From assembly GCF_030131845.1 (NCBI RefSeq), contig NZ_JASKYM010000001.1, forward strand, positions 62,001-126,000: 64,000 nt of DNA, given 5' to 3'. The notes beneath the pieces were generated by a model. The model ran no database searches, was not told the DNA's origin, and saw only the letters and a program-made list of their open reading frames with translations. A program made the translations under genes and the position numbers. Shown piece after piece: positions 25,602 through 35,357 of the stretch (the first letter of the stretch is position 1; each line of letters starts with the position of its first letter). The stretch is from Romboutsia sedimentorum. Its GTDB lineage: Bacteria > Bacillota > Clostridia > Peptostreptococcales > Peptostreptococcaceae.

Positions 25602-28244
25602 CTATCTTTTTAATATACTCTTTATTTTAGCAAAAACGCCTTCATTTCCATTTCCACCAACTTGTGTTAACATCTTTGTTTTCTTAGATGATAAAACTTG
25701 TGATTGCTTTTCATTTAAGTTGTCTGAACCTATAACTACTGGAGCATTATCCTTAGCTGCAACAACTCCTACTGCTAATGCATCTATAAGGTCACTACTA
25801 TTCTTAGACCCATCTTTAGCTACAAATATATTATTTAATTGTTCATCTTTATAGAATGTATCTATTACAATAGCATTAGTTTCATTTCTATCAACGCCAC
25901 CAAGTCTTTCTACATTCGGTAATTTATTTGCAACATTCTCTGATATAGCTGATTCTTTTCCCATAACATAAGATTTATTTATTTTTTTATCTTTTATATA
26001 TTTGTCAACCACTTTTGTTCCTTCACTTGGTGATGAGAATAATATAGGCATATTTTTATTGGCTGCAACAGGAGCTATACTTACCGCATCAGATAATCCT
26101 GTTACACCATTAACTAGTGCTATTTGTGATATATCACCCAATTTTTTTGAAACTTCTAAAGCTGTTTCATATCTATCATCACCACTTATTCTTTCAACTT
26201 TTAAATTCATTGCTTTTAATTCTTTAACTACAGATTCTTCTATTACAGCATTTCCACCTACTAAATAAATGTTTTTTGCTTGTAATCTTTTTATTTCTTC
26301 TTTAGTTTTAGAATCTAGCGCTTTATTATTTGTTAAAAGTATAGGAGCATTTTTAAGCTTTGCAAAAGGAGTTGCAGCTAGTGCATCTGCTTGGCCTTGT
26401 GAGTTTACTATAACTACGTTATCTGATTTATCAAACGAACTTTGACTTACTTTAGTTGCTGTTTCATATCTATCAGCGCCTGTAAGCTTCTTTGTATTTA
26501 TAGCATAAGTATTTATTATGTTTGGATTTTTATCTACATCAATTTTATTTAATCCTAAAGTTCCATTTTTATTAGCATCTTCTTTTGAGAATTTTTCTGT
26601 ATATTTTTCAAAAGCTTCTAAATCTCCCATTACAACTTCATATTTTACTTCTTTAAATGTATCAAATCCGTCTCCACCTTGAGCCAAGAATATATTTGCT
26701 ACCGTATTTATGCTGCTGTCATCTTTTATTTGTGTTTTGTTAGCATTGTTTAAATTCATGCTATCTACTTTAACTACCCACTTATTATCTTTCTTTTCTG
26801 GATGCCATTTATATGTAAATCCATCTATTTGTAACATTCTTGGTCTGTTGTATTTTCCTTCTTCTTGTCCTACTATCCAATCATGTATTTCTTGTTTTTC
26901 TAGTATTTGCTTTAATTGAGCTCCATTTAATGTTAACTTAGTCAAATCATTGCTAAATGGTTGTATTGTATATACATCCTCATAGGTAATATCTCCTGAT
27001 TTTAAGTCAGCTCTAACTCCACCTATATTCATAAGAGATATATCAATTTTTTCACCTTTGTCTTTAACTGCCCAAAGTTGAGCCTCAGCTATCATTCTTC
27101 CAAGTTCTGCTTCTCCGTTATCATTACTTATAGATCTAGAAATTTCTTCTTCTGCAAATCCAACTTTTCTTTCAAGCATTGGCTTTACTTCTTTTTTAGC
27201 ATGATTAACTATTTTAGTAACGTTAGGATCTGGAATTATTTTCTTTGGATCCACTGATATTACATTTCCCTTACTATTTACAACATCACCAGTAGTCTTA
27301 TCTATAGTTAGGTCTATCTCCCCTATATTTTGTCCCTTAGAGTAAGCTTGAGTCACAACTATATTGTCTTTCCCTTCTCTCTTTACAACAGAGTTTGCGT
27401 AATCGTGGTTGTCAGCAGCTATTATAGCATCAACTTCTCCATTAACTTTTTTAGATATATCATATATGTCACTAGATCCAGATAAATCAATTAGTTGTTT
27501 AGTATCCTTATCTGTTTTAGCTGGAACATGTGATAATACAACTATAGTTTTAACACCTTGTGATTTTAACTCTTCACTATATTTATCTATTGCTTGTACT
27601 TCATCAATGAAATCTATGTCTTTTATTCCATTTGGAACAACTTTATTTACAGTATCAGCTGTAACTACACCTATAACTCCAACTTTCACTCCATCAAATT
27701 CTTTTACTACATATGGGTTTAATATAGGGTCGCCTTTTTTAACACTTTTATTTCCAAATTTCATATCTTTATTTGCTACAACATTTGATGTTATCCACCC
27801 CAATTTATCTGATCCTGACCACTCAAGTCCCGACTTATGAGTTCCTCCTTGGATAAGTCTTGCTAATTCATCTGTTCCTTCATCATATTCATGATTCCCA
27901 CTTGTTACTATATCAACATTCATTTCTTTTAATATTTCTAGAGTTGGTTGGTCTTGTTTTAACGCTGTAACAGCCGGGCTACCTCCAACTGCATCTCCTG
28001 CTGACATTGTAAGTGTATTTTTATTTTCTATTTGTAATTTTTTTAAATAAGATGATAGATTATCTATTCCTCCACCATATTTAGGGTCAGCATCAAATTG
28101 TCCATGCAAATCATTAAATGATAGTAATTTCACGTCTACAGTATTTGCTTGTGCTGATGCTTTTATTGGCTGAATCCCTGGTATTATTAATCCTGCTGAA
28201 AGCGCTATTACTGCTAATCTTTTACTCCCTCTTTTGTAACTCAT
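25602..28244 (-). CDS. Secreted 5'-nucleotidase / UDP-sugar hydrolase-like protein with CWB2 repeats
   Basis: 880 residues: signal peptide (1-30, ends KASA), calcineurin-like metallophosphoesterase domain (about 36-260; SFNDLHGQFD, SAGDAVGGSP, SGNHEYDEGTD, LSHVPAKTD), a 5'-nucleotidase C-terminal domain (about 345-530), and three CWB2 cell-wall-binding repeats (about 590-880; KLTGADRYETA, ISGDDRYETAL, LGGVDRNETNA). Such proteins hydrolyse extracellular nucleotides at the cell surface, and CWB2 holds them on the anionic wall polymer. It is the second gene of a pair, 42 bp after the related upstream gene, with an almost identical C terminus. Confidence 0.92.
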   Translation of the reverse strand: MSYKRGSKRLAVIALSAGLIIPGIQPIKASAQANTVDVKLLSFNDLHGQFDADPKYGGGIDNLSSYLKKLQIENKNTLTMSAGDAVGGSPAVTALKQDQPTLEILKEMNVDIVTSGNHEYDEGTDELARLIQGGTHKSGLEWSGSDKLGWITSNVVANKDMKFGNKSVKKGDPILNPYVVKEFDGVKVGVIGVVTADTVNKVVPNGIKDIDFIDEVQAIDKYSEELKSQGVKTIVVLSHVPAKTDKDTKQLIDLSGSSDIYDISKKVNGEVDAIIAADNHDYANSVVKREGKDNIVVTQAYSKGQNIGEIDLTIDKTTGDVVNSKGNVISVDPKKIIPDPNVTKIVNHAKKEVKPMLERKVGFAEEEISRSISNDNGEAELGRMIAEAQLWAVKDKGEKIDISLMNIGGVRADLKSGDITYEDVYTIQPFSNDLTKLTLNGAQLKQILEKQEIHDWIVGQEEGKYNRPRMLQIDGFTYKWHPEKKDNKWVVKVDSMNLNNANKTQIKDDSSINTVANIFLAQGGDGFDTFKEVKYEVVMGDLEAFEKYTEKFSKEDANKNGTLGLNKIDVDKNPNIINTYAINTKKLTGADRYETATKVSQSSFDKSDNVVIVNSQGQADALAATPFAKLKNAPILLTNNKALDSKTKEEIKRLQAKNIYLVGGNAVIEESVVKELKAMNLKVERISGDDRYETALEVSKKLGDISQIALVNGVTGLSDAVSIAPVAANKNMPILFSSPSEGTKVVDKYIKDKKINKSYVMGKESAISENVANKLPNVERLGGVDRNETNAIVIDTFYKDEQLNNIFVAKDGSKNSSDLIDALAVGVVAAKDNAPVVIGSDNLNEKQSQVLSSKKTKMLTQVGGNGNEGVFAKIKSILKR

Positions 28245-28286
28245 CTTTAGTTCCCCCTACAATTATATCTTTTATTTTTAGTTGAA

Positions 28287-31226
28287 TTATTTTTTCAATA
28301 CATTCTTTAATTTATTAAAAATGCCTTCATTTCCATTGCCACCAACTTGAGTTAACATCTTTGTTTTTTTATTTGATAAAACTTGAGTCTGTTTATCGTC
28401 TACGTTCTTACCACCTATTACAACAGGTGCATTTTCCTTAGCTGCAACAACTCCTACTGTTAAAGCATCTATTAAATCGTCTTGCTTTTTCATACCATCT
28501 TTAGCTACAAATATATTTTTCAGTTCTTCTTCTTTATAGAAATTGTCTATTATTATAGCATTAGTTTCATTTCTATTTTTACCACCAAGTCTTTGAGCAT
28601 TTGGCAACTTACTTTCTAAATCTTTTGATATAACAGATTCTCCACCTATAACATATGATTTATTTATTTTTTCATCTTTTATAAATTTATTTATATCTTG
28701 TGATTTATTGTCATTTGAAGAAAGTAATATAGGCATATTTTTATTTCCTGCAACAGGTGCTATACTTACTGCATCAGCCAATCCTGCATTCCCATTTACT
28801 AATGCTACTTCTGATACATCTCCTAGTCTCTTTGCTACTTCTAGAGAAGTTTTATATCTGTCATTTCCACTTATTCTATCTACAGATAACTTCATAGATT
28901 TCAATTCATTTGCTACAGATTCATTTACAGCACTACTTCCACCTATTATATAAACATTTTTAGCACCTAGTCTTTTTATTTCTTCTTTTGTCTTGTCATC
29001 TAATTTATTGTCATCTGTCAAAAGAATCGGAGCATTTTTTTGCTTTGCAAGAGGTGTTGCACAAAGGCCATCAGATATTGCTTTTGAATTGACTATTACT
29101 ACATTTTCAGCTGTCTTAAATGCACTTTGACTTATCTTAGCTGCTGTCTCATATCTTGAATTTCCTATTAATTTTTTCTCTGGTATCGAACTAGTTACAT
29201 AGTTTAGATCATATGAATATTTAACTAAATTTTCCCCTGTTGTTCCTTGTACATCTATATATGGATGTTGAGATAAATAATTTTTCCCATTTTCATGAGA
29301 ATTAAATACTACTTTAGCCTCACTATCTACTGTTTTTATTTTCCAATTATCATCATGACTCGGGTTTATTGTCCCTTGTGATTTTATATAGTCTACTATA
29401 GCTTCTCTATTTTCATAAACACTTGAATGTATCACTTTAGCATCTCTAACACCTGGGAAAGTTCCTGTAGCTCTATAGTTATTAGTTGCAACCAAAAATT
29501 GTTGATTTAAATCTATATTTTTTCCATTTAATTTCAAATTACTTATTCTTGATGAATTAGCATTTATAGTTTTTCCACTACCATCATACTTAGCTGGCTT
29601 TGTTACATCTATTTCATAAGTTAATCCTTCTATACTATCAAAATTGTATGATCTATAACTTGAATTTAATAATTCTTGTTGAGTTTTAGAGTTAGCATCT
29701 ATAGTATTGAACATTCCGGCACACATTTCTAACCATTCTTTAACTTGTGCTCCATTCATTTTTAATACATTTAATGTATTATCATATATATATAAGCTAG
29801 ATAAATCTTTTATTTTCAAATCTCCAGCTTTTATATCAACAAAACTTGTTGCATCATTAAAGTCTCTTCCACCTGCTTTAAATGGTGCTGCTGCTGATAG
29901 TATTTGTAAATTTTTATCTGCTGCTAAGTCTGGTTCTCCTTCTTTTATAATCTTTTCAACATACCATTTTTGAGCATTAGCAACTAATTCAACAGAAGAA
30001 TCATCTGCCACTAACGAGAAGAAGCTATTTAAATCTTTTGTACTTGTTCCAACACCTGAGTTAACATATTGTACAGTTTTTTCATGAGCTGCTTTTAGTG
30101 ATTTGTTTTCTGATATTATAGGATTATTTACAGCAGGTGATTCAGTTCTTATTGGATTCTTACCTTCCCCATAAATTTTTCCATCCACACTTCTTCTTTC
30201 AACAGAGCTTTTATTGTCTTGTACCGACCATTTTCCATTTTTTTGAATTAACTCTAAATTAATTATTCCTAGCTCTTTACCCCAGTTAGTTGGCTGCACA
30301 ATTTGCACACCATTTTTTTGTGTTGCTGTGTTTGAATGAGAATGACCTGCAACTATTGCATCTATTCCATTTACTTTAGTTAATTGATAAGCTGCATTTT
30401 CTGACCCAGCTACATATGTATCATCTTCTCCTGTACCACTATGTGCTAATGCAACAACTATATCAACACCTTCTTTTTCTTTTAGTGTTTTAGTTACTTT
30501 GTCTGCTGCAGTTTTTATATCTTCAACTTTAACTTTACCTTCTAAATTTTGCTTGTCCCAGTTTAATATTTGAGATGGAACGAATCCTGTTATACCTATT
30601 TTTATATTTTGCTTATTTCCATTGGAGTCAATAACTTCTTCATTGATTACTTTATATGGATTAAATTTATAGCTTCCATCTATATTTAAAACATTTGCAT
30701 TTAATACATCCGTTTTCATAACAGACTTATCTGTTATCTGTTTTAAAAAATCAAGGCCGTAGTTAAACTCATGATTTCCTAATGTTGTTGCATCATATTC
30801 TAGTATATCTAAAGCTTCATACGATGGATATTTTTCCCCTGGCTTTGTCTGTGTCTCTTTATTCATAGCATATACACTAGCTAGCGGATTTCCCTGTATT
30901 GTATCTCCATTATCAACTAGTATTGAGTTATCTATTTTATCAGCTATATTTTTATTTTTATCAATTTCTTTTTTTGATTTTTCTATAAGATTTGCAACCT
31001 TTGATAGACCCAAGTTTTGATTAGGCTTGTCTGTATAATAGTCATGGTCCATTATATTTGCATGTAAATCAGTTGTTGCCATTATGCGAAAATCTACGCT
31101 TGGTGATTGGTTTGCTTGTACTTCTTGATTTATTCTTTTTTCAGCTGCTATTACTGGCATTACAGCTTGCCCCGTTATTGCTGTTGCCATAGCTATTGTA
31201 GCTATGGTTTTCCCCTTATTTTTCAT
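28287..31226 (-). CDS. Secreted 2',3'-cyclic-nucleotide phosphodiesterase/nucleotidase (CpdB-like) with CWB2 repeats
   Basis: 979 residues: signal peptide (1-28, ends PVIAA), metallophosphoesterase domain (about 45-340; ATTDLHANIMDHDYY, VDNGDTIQGNPL, GNHEFNYG, AHSGTGEDD, AGHSHSN), nucleotidase C-terminal domain (about 400-620), and three CWB2 repeats (about 685-979). The DHDYY and IQGNPL variants are those of cyclic-nucleotide phosphodiesterases. It probably salvages nucleotides released outside the cell. GGAGGG precedes the start. Transcribed with the next nucleotidase gene. Confidence 0.92.
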   Translation of the reverse strand: MKNKGKTIATIAMATAITGQAVMPVIAAEKRINQEVQANQSPSVDFRIMATTDLHANIMDHDYYTDKPNQNLGLSKVANLIEKSKKEIDKNKNIADKIDNSILVDNGDTIQGNPLASVYAMNKETQTKPGEKYPSYEALDILEYDATTLGNHEFNYGLDFLKQITDKSVMKTDVLNANVLNIDGSYKFNPYKVINEEVIDSNGNKQNIKIGITGFVPSQILNWDKQNLEGKVKVEDIKTAADKVTKTLKEKEGVDIVVALAHSGTGEDDTYVAGSENAAYQLTKVNGIDAIVAGHSHSNTATQKNGVQIVQPTNWGKELGIINLELIQKNGKWSVQDNKSSVERRSVDGKIYGEGKNPIRTESPAVNNPIISENKSLKAAHEKTVQYVNSGVGTSTKDLNSFFSLVADDSSVELVANAQKWYVEKIIKEGEPDLAADKNLQILSAAAPFKAGGRDFNDATSFVDIKAGDLKIKDLSSLYIYDNTLNVLKMNGAQVKEWLEMCAGMFNTIDANSKTQQELLNSSYRSYNFDSIEGLTYEIDVTKPAKYDGSGKTINANSSRISNLKLNGKNIDLNQQFLVATNNYRATGTFPGVRDAKVIHSSVYENREAIVDYIKSQGTINPSHDDNWKIKTVDSEAKVVFNSHENGKNYLSQHPYIDVQGTTGENLVKYSYDLNYVTSSIPEKKLIGNSRYETAAKISQSAFKTAENVVIVNSKAISDGLCATPLAKQKNAPILLTDDNKLDDKTKEEIKRLGAKNVYIIGGSSAVNESVANELKSMKLSVDRISGNDRYKTSLEVAKRLGDVSEVALVNGNAGLADAVSIAPVAGNKNMPILLSSNDNKSQDINKFIKDEKINKSYVIGGESVISKDLESKLPNAQRLGGKNRNETNAIIIDNFYKEEELKNIFVAKDGMKKQDDLIDALTVGVVAAKENAPVVIGGKNVDDKQTQVLSNKKTKMLTQVGGNGNEGIFNKLKNVLKK

Positions 31227-31402
31227 AAAATCCCTCCAACATATATTAATTCAAATTAAATAGTGTTTCTATATATAATATAGTCAATCAATACAGCATT
31301 GTAAATATATTTTTATACTTTGACTCGACTTATCGCTACATAATCATTAGCTTTAACTTTATTTCTTACCTTTTAACCCATATTTCACAGATTAAATCAT
31401 AC

Positions 31403-31446
31403 AAAAAACACCTTTGATAACTATTTATTTATCAAAGGTGTTTTTT
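31403..31446 (-). terminator. Terminator of the lysine-fermentation operon
   Basis: Hairpin AAAAAACACCTTTGATAA / TTATCAAAGGTGTTTTTT (31403-31420 and 31429-31446), the first strong stop after the 16-kb operon. Confidence 0.9.
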
Positions 31447-31482
31447 AAGTTTAACTATTATAAAGTGTTATTTGTATTATTT

Positions 31483-32925
31483 CTATAATACGCCTTCTTC
31501 TATTTCTTTTTTGACTAATTCCATTTCTTCAGGCGGCAATTTTTCCATTGTTATACCTGTTGCAGCATATAAAAGTGAAACAAGAGGATTTATTAAATTT
31601 AAAAATGCAAATGGTAAATATGCAAATGGATGAACTCCAAGAGTTACCCACATGTATGCCCCACATGTATTCCATGGAATAAGTGGAGATAATAGTGTTC
31701 CACTATCCTCTAGAGCTCTTGATAAGTTTTTAGGGTGTAGCCCTCTTTTTCTATACTCATTTTTATACATTCTTCCTGGTAAAACAAGTGACAAGTATTG
31801 CTCACCTGTTGCTAAGTTAACACCTAAACAAGATACTATAGTTGCAAGTACTAAACCAAAAGTTCCTTTTGAAAAACTAAGTAGTGCGTTAGCTAAAGCT
31901 TCAAGCATTCCTGTTTTTTCAAGTATACCACCAAGAGTTAATGCGCACAATATAAGTGAAACTGTCCACATCATACCATCAAGTCCTCCACGACTTAATA
32001 GTTCATCAATTGCTGCAACCCCAGTATCTGATACATATCCAAAATGAGCTGCATCTATTATAGATGATAAATCAGCTCCCTGGAATACACCTGCAAATAC
32101 TGCACCTAATAAAGAACCTATTACAAGCCCAGGTATTGCCGGCATCTTAAATACAACCATAAGTATAACAACTACTGGTGGTATTAAAAGAATTGGAGAC
32201 AATGTATTAAATGAACCTTCTAAAGTACTTCTCATAAGCTCTATTTGAGTTATGTCTAATTCTTTACCTGCATATTTCATTCCTATTATTCCATATAATA
32301 CAAGAGCTATTAAAAGTGATGGCCCTGTTGTATAAACCATATGTTTTATATGTTCAAATAATGTTGTCCCTGCCATGGCAGGTGCTAAGTTTGTAGTATC
32401 TGAAAGTGGTGACATTTTATCTCCAAAATACGCTCCAGATATTATAGCCCCAGCTACAAGTGGTAGAGGCATCCCTAACCCTTGACCTATTCCTATAAGT
32501 GCAATACCAACAGTTCCTGCTGTAGTCCACGAAGAACCTGTTGCAAGAGATACTATTGAACATATTAATGTTGTTGCTGGTAAGAATATTGCTGGTGATA
32601 CTATTTTAAGCCCCCAATAAATCATAGATGGAACTGTACCGCTTAATATCCATGTTCCAATTAAAGTTCCTACTACCATAAGTATAAGTATTGCCTGCAT
32701 AGCCATTCTTATTGTATCTAGTACTCCATCCTCTAGCTCTTTCCATGTAAACCCTAATTTAAATAGCCCCATAGCTGCTGCTACAAAGGCTCCTAATATT
32801 AATGGTATGTGTGGGTCGGCATCTAGTTTAACTAATGAATAAGCTAATACTGCTATTAAAAATAATATTGGAATTACTGCTTCCCCTACGGTTGCCTTTC
32901 TACTTACTTTCGGCTTTTTTTCCAA
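31483..32925 (-). CDS. nhaC: NhaC-family antiporter in the lysine operon
   Basis: A 480-residue polytopic protein of the NhaC Na+/H+ antiporter family (GSSWTTAGTVGIALIGIG at about residues 137-154, GAYFGDKMSPLSDTTNLA at about 171-188, ATGEQYLSLVLPG in the second half). In other clostridia and fusobacteria an NhaC-type gene sits in the lysine cluster and is thought to bring in lysine or exchange it; that is contextual. The frame extends to 32982, but AGAGGGGG sits seven bases before TTG 32925, which I take as the start (MEKKPKVSRK). It is the last gene of the operon. Confidence 0.9.
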   Translation of the reverse strand: MEKKPKVSRKATVGEAVIPILFLIAVLAYSLVKLDADPHIPLILGAFVAAAMGLFKLGFTWKELEDGVLDTIRMAMQAILILMVVGTLIGTWILSGTVPSMIYWGLKIVSPAIFLPATTLICSIVSLATGSSWTTAGTVGIALIGIGQGLGMPLPLVAGAIISGAYFGDKMSPLSDTTNLAPAMAGTTLFEHIKHMVYTTGPSLLIALVLYGIIGMKYAGKELDITQIELMRSTLEGSFNTLSPILLIPPVVVILMVVFKMPAIPGLVIGSLLGAVFAGVFQGADLSSIIDAAHFGYVSDTGVAAIDELLSRGGLDGMMWTVSLILCALTLGGILEKTGMLEALANALLSFSKGTFGLVLATIVSCLGVNLATGEQYLSLVLPGRMYKNEYRKRGLHPKNLSRALEDSGTLLSPLIPWNTCGAYMWVTLGVHPFAYLPFAFLNLINPLVSLLYAATGITMEKLPPEEMELVKKEIEEGVL

Positions 32926-33009
32926 AATTTTTCCCCCTCTGGATTTTGTAATATTTATTAAGTATGTTAATTTTTTTAACATATTAAATAATATTAAATT
33001 TTCTGAAAA

Positions 33010-33795
33010 TTATACCATTTTTCTATTTATCATTTCTACTACTGCAAAACTAGCTACATCTTGAGCAAACTTCCCAGGTCCAAATCCTGCATCATATCCT
33101 AATTCTTTTGCAAGTTCATGGCTAATCCTTGGCCCTCCACAAATAAGCACTACCTTATCACGAAGACCTTCACCCTCTAGTAATTCTACTAAATTTATTA
33201 AGTTTTCAATGTGAATATTTTTCTGAGTTACAGTTTGAGAAACTAAAAGTACATCAGCTTTAACTTCTACTGCTTTTTTAATAAATTCTTCGTTTGAAAC
33301 TTGGCTACCAAGGTTGTAAGCTTCTATTCCTGTATATCTCTCTAGACCATAATTTCCTGCATAACCTTTCATATTCATTATAGCGTCTATTCCAACAGTA
33401 TGAGCATCGGTTCCTGTACTTGCTCCAACTACCACTATATCTCTTTTTATATTTTCTTTTATATATTCTTCAACTTGATGTTTATCCATAATTTCCTCTT
33501 GTGCTACCTCTACACTAATATCCTCATAATTTACACCAACATCTAAATTTCCATATACTACATAAAAAGTAAATTCCTTATCTAGCATTTTATGATGAGC
33601 AACATTAATGTCGTTAAGTCCCATATTTTTTGCAATAAGTTTCGCAGCTTCTATACCTTGTTCATCATCTTTTACTGGTAATGTAAAACTAACTTGTACT
33701 TTCCCATCATTCATTGTATCCCCATAAGGCTTTACATTTTTTAAATCTAAATTTTTATCAAATTCTTTTGCATCCATAGAATATAGTCCACTCAT
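33010..33795 (-). CDS. kamE: Lysine 5,6-aminomutase, beta (cobalamin-binding) subunit
   Basis: 261 residues. With KamD it moves the terminal amino group of beta-lysine (or D-lysine) from C6 to C5, using adenosylcobalamin and PLP. The B12-binding motif is present as TDAHTVGIDAIMN (about residues 131-143), and the C-terminal Rossmann domain contains LLVSQTV and LICGGPRISHELA. Its ATG shares a base with the kamD stop (TAATG), giving coupled translation. GGAGGTGG precedes it. Confidence 0.96.
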   Translation of the reverse strand: MSGLYSMDAKEFDKNLDLKNVKPYGDTMNDGKVQVSFTLPVKDDEQGIEAAKLIAKNMGLNDINVAHHKMLDKEFTFYVVYGNLDVGVNYEDISVEVAQEEIMDKHQVEEYIKENIKRDIVVVGASTGTDAHTVGIDAIMNMKGYAGNYGLERYTGIEAYNLGSQVSNEEFIKKAVEVKADVLLVSQTVTQKNIHIENLINLVELLEGEGLRDKVVLICGGPRISHELAKELGYDAGFGPGKFAQDVASFAVVEMINRKMV

Positions 33796-35357
33796 TAAAA
33801 ACCACCTCCTAGCATAAGTTCTATAAATGGATTAAAGTAATTAGCTTCTTTCATAACTACTCCATCAAGCCCTTTACCTCCGTCTATAGGTCTTTTTATT
33901 CCTGCAAATTTACCTTGTTCTAAAGTTTTAAATAGTCCTTCTTTTTCTATTTCAGAAAGTAAACTACAAGCCTTATTTAAAACTTCATCAACCCTTTTGC
34001 ACATTATTCCGTCCTTTTTAAATTCTATTTCCTCTCCAAAGTCTTTCATTGTGCTAAAGATGTATTTTGCATTTTCTATTGATATTGCTCTATCTGATAT
34101 AAAAGGTGTATGTATAGCTTCTGTTAGCATACCAAGTAAATGTAGTTTTTGATTTGTCATAATGGTTACCATATTAAATAGTGCATCTTGTACTTGACCT
34201 TTAAATATATCACCTGTCATAAACTTTGTAGGTGGCATATATTTTAAAGGCGCTTTAGGGAATATTTCTCTAGCCATTTGTGCTTGTGACAATTCATATA
34301 AAAATCCATTTTCAACATCAGGGCTTATTTCAAAAGCATGACCTAACCCCATTTGTTCTTCTGGAAGTCCTGCAATTAATGCAAATTGCTCGTTTATAAA
34401 TTGGGATGCTAATACTGTATGAGCTTCTTCTACTGCATCTGATGTTGTTAAGTAATTATCCTCTCCAGTATTTATAATAACACCTGCAAATCCATTGATT
34501 ATTCTTGAGAAATATTGATCAATCATAGTTCTTTTCATGTTTATATCTCTAAATAATATTCCATATAGTGCATCATTTAGCATAACATCTAATCTTTCAT
34601 TTGCTCCAAGTGCTGCTATTTCTGGCATACATAATCCTGAACAATAATTACAAAGTCTTATATATCTTCCTAGTTCTTCTCCAACTTCATCAAGTGCACT
34701 TCTCATTAATCTAAAGTTTTCACCAGTTGCATAAGTTCCACCAAATCCTTCTGTTGTAGCACCATATGGAACGTAATCTAGCAAACTTTGTCCAGTAGTT
34801 CTAATAACAGCTATAATATCTGCTCCTTGCTTAGCAGCAGCCTTTGCTTGGACTATATCTTCATAAATATTTCCTGTTGCAACTATTACATACAAATATG
34901 GTCCACTTTTATCACCATATTGGCTAAGATAACTTTCTCTTTTATTTCTGTTTTCTTTTATTTTTGCTACACTTTCTTTAGCTATTTCATATATTTTAAC
35001 CTTAACTTCAAATATATCGTGCTCTTTAAGTGAACATAAATCTAATTCCCCCTTAGAAACCTTAACAGCTATTTCTTGCGGTGTAAGGTTTGTATTAATC
35101 ATTGCATTACCTATATAATACGACACTCCCATCCCTAATCCTTCAGAATTTTGTGAATTTTTAATTTTTTCTACTACAATATTAGGTAAAGGTACATTAA
35201 ATTCATCAACACCATCTATTCCAAGAAGTCTTAAAACAGTTCTCTCAACAGCTACTGTAGTATGTTTGTTTATAAATTCTTGTGTATCTAGCGCTATATT
35301 TTGTGCGCATTTACGAGCCTTTTCAACAACCTCAAAATCTAAATTTAATTTACTCAT
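33795..35357 (-). CDS. kamD: Lysine 5,6-aminomutase, alpha subunit
   Basis: The 520-residue PLP- and B12-dependent barrel subunit of lysine 5,6-aminomutase. Family features include LRLLGIDGVDEFNVPLPN near the N terminus, ATGNIYEDIVQAKAAAKQGADIIAVIR (about 165-190), and NDALYGILFRDINMKRTMIDQ. Start ATG 35357 (MSKLNLDF) has GGGGG six bases upstream; the longer frame from 35384 does not. It overlaps the broken kamC frame by 8 bp (ATGAGTAA), so it may have depended on kamC for translational coupling. Confidence 0.96.
   Translation of the reverse strand: MSKLNLDFEVVEKARKCAQNIALDTQEFINKHTTVAVERTVLRLLGIDGVDEFNVPLPNIVVEKIKNSQNSEGLGMGVSYYIGNAMINTNLTPQEIAVKVSKGELDLCSLKEHDIFEVKVKIYEIAKESVAKIKENRNKRESYLSQYGDKSGPYLYVIVATGNIYEDIVQAKAAAKQGADIIAVIRTTGQSLLDYVPYGATTEGFGGTYATGENFRLMRSALDEVGEELGRYIRLCNYCSGLCMPEIAALGANERLDVMLNDALYGILFRDINMKRTMIDQYFSRIINGFAGVIINTGEDNYLTTSDAVEEAHTVLASQFINEQFALIAGLPEEQMGLGHAFEISPDVENGFLYELSQAQMAREIFPKAPLKYMPPTKFMTGDIFKGQVQDALFNMVTIMTNQKLHLLGMLTEAIHTPFISDRAISIENAKYIFSTMKDFGEEIEFKKDGIMCKRVDEVLNKACSLLSEIEKEGLFKTLEQGKFAGIKRPIDGGKGLDGVVMKEANYFNPFIELMLGGGF

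Noticed and set aside
26002-26268. Plus-strand ORFs inside the nucleotidase genes (and similar antisense ORFs elsewhere)
   Set aside because: They lie opposite long, well-supported genes, lack ribosome sites and family motifs, and arise from the codon bias of the real gene.
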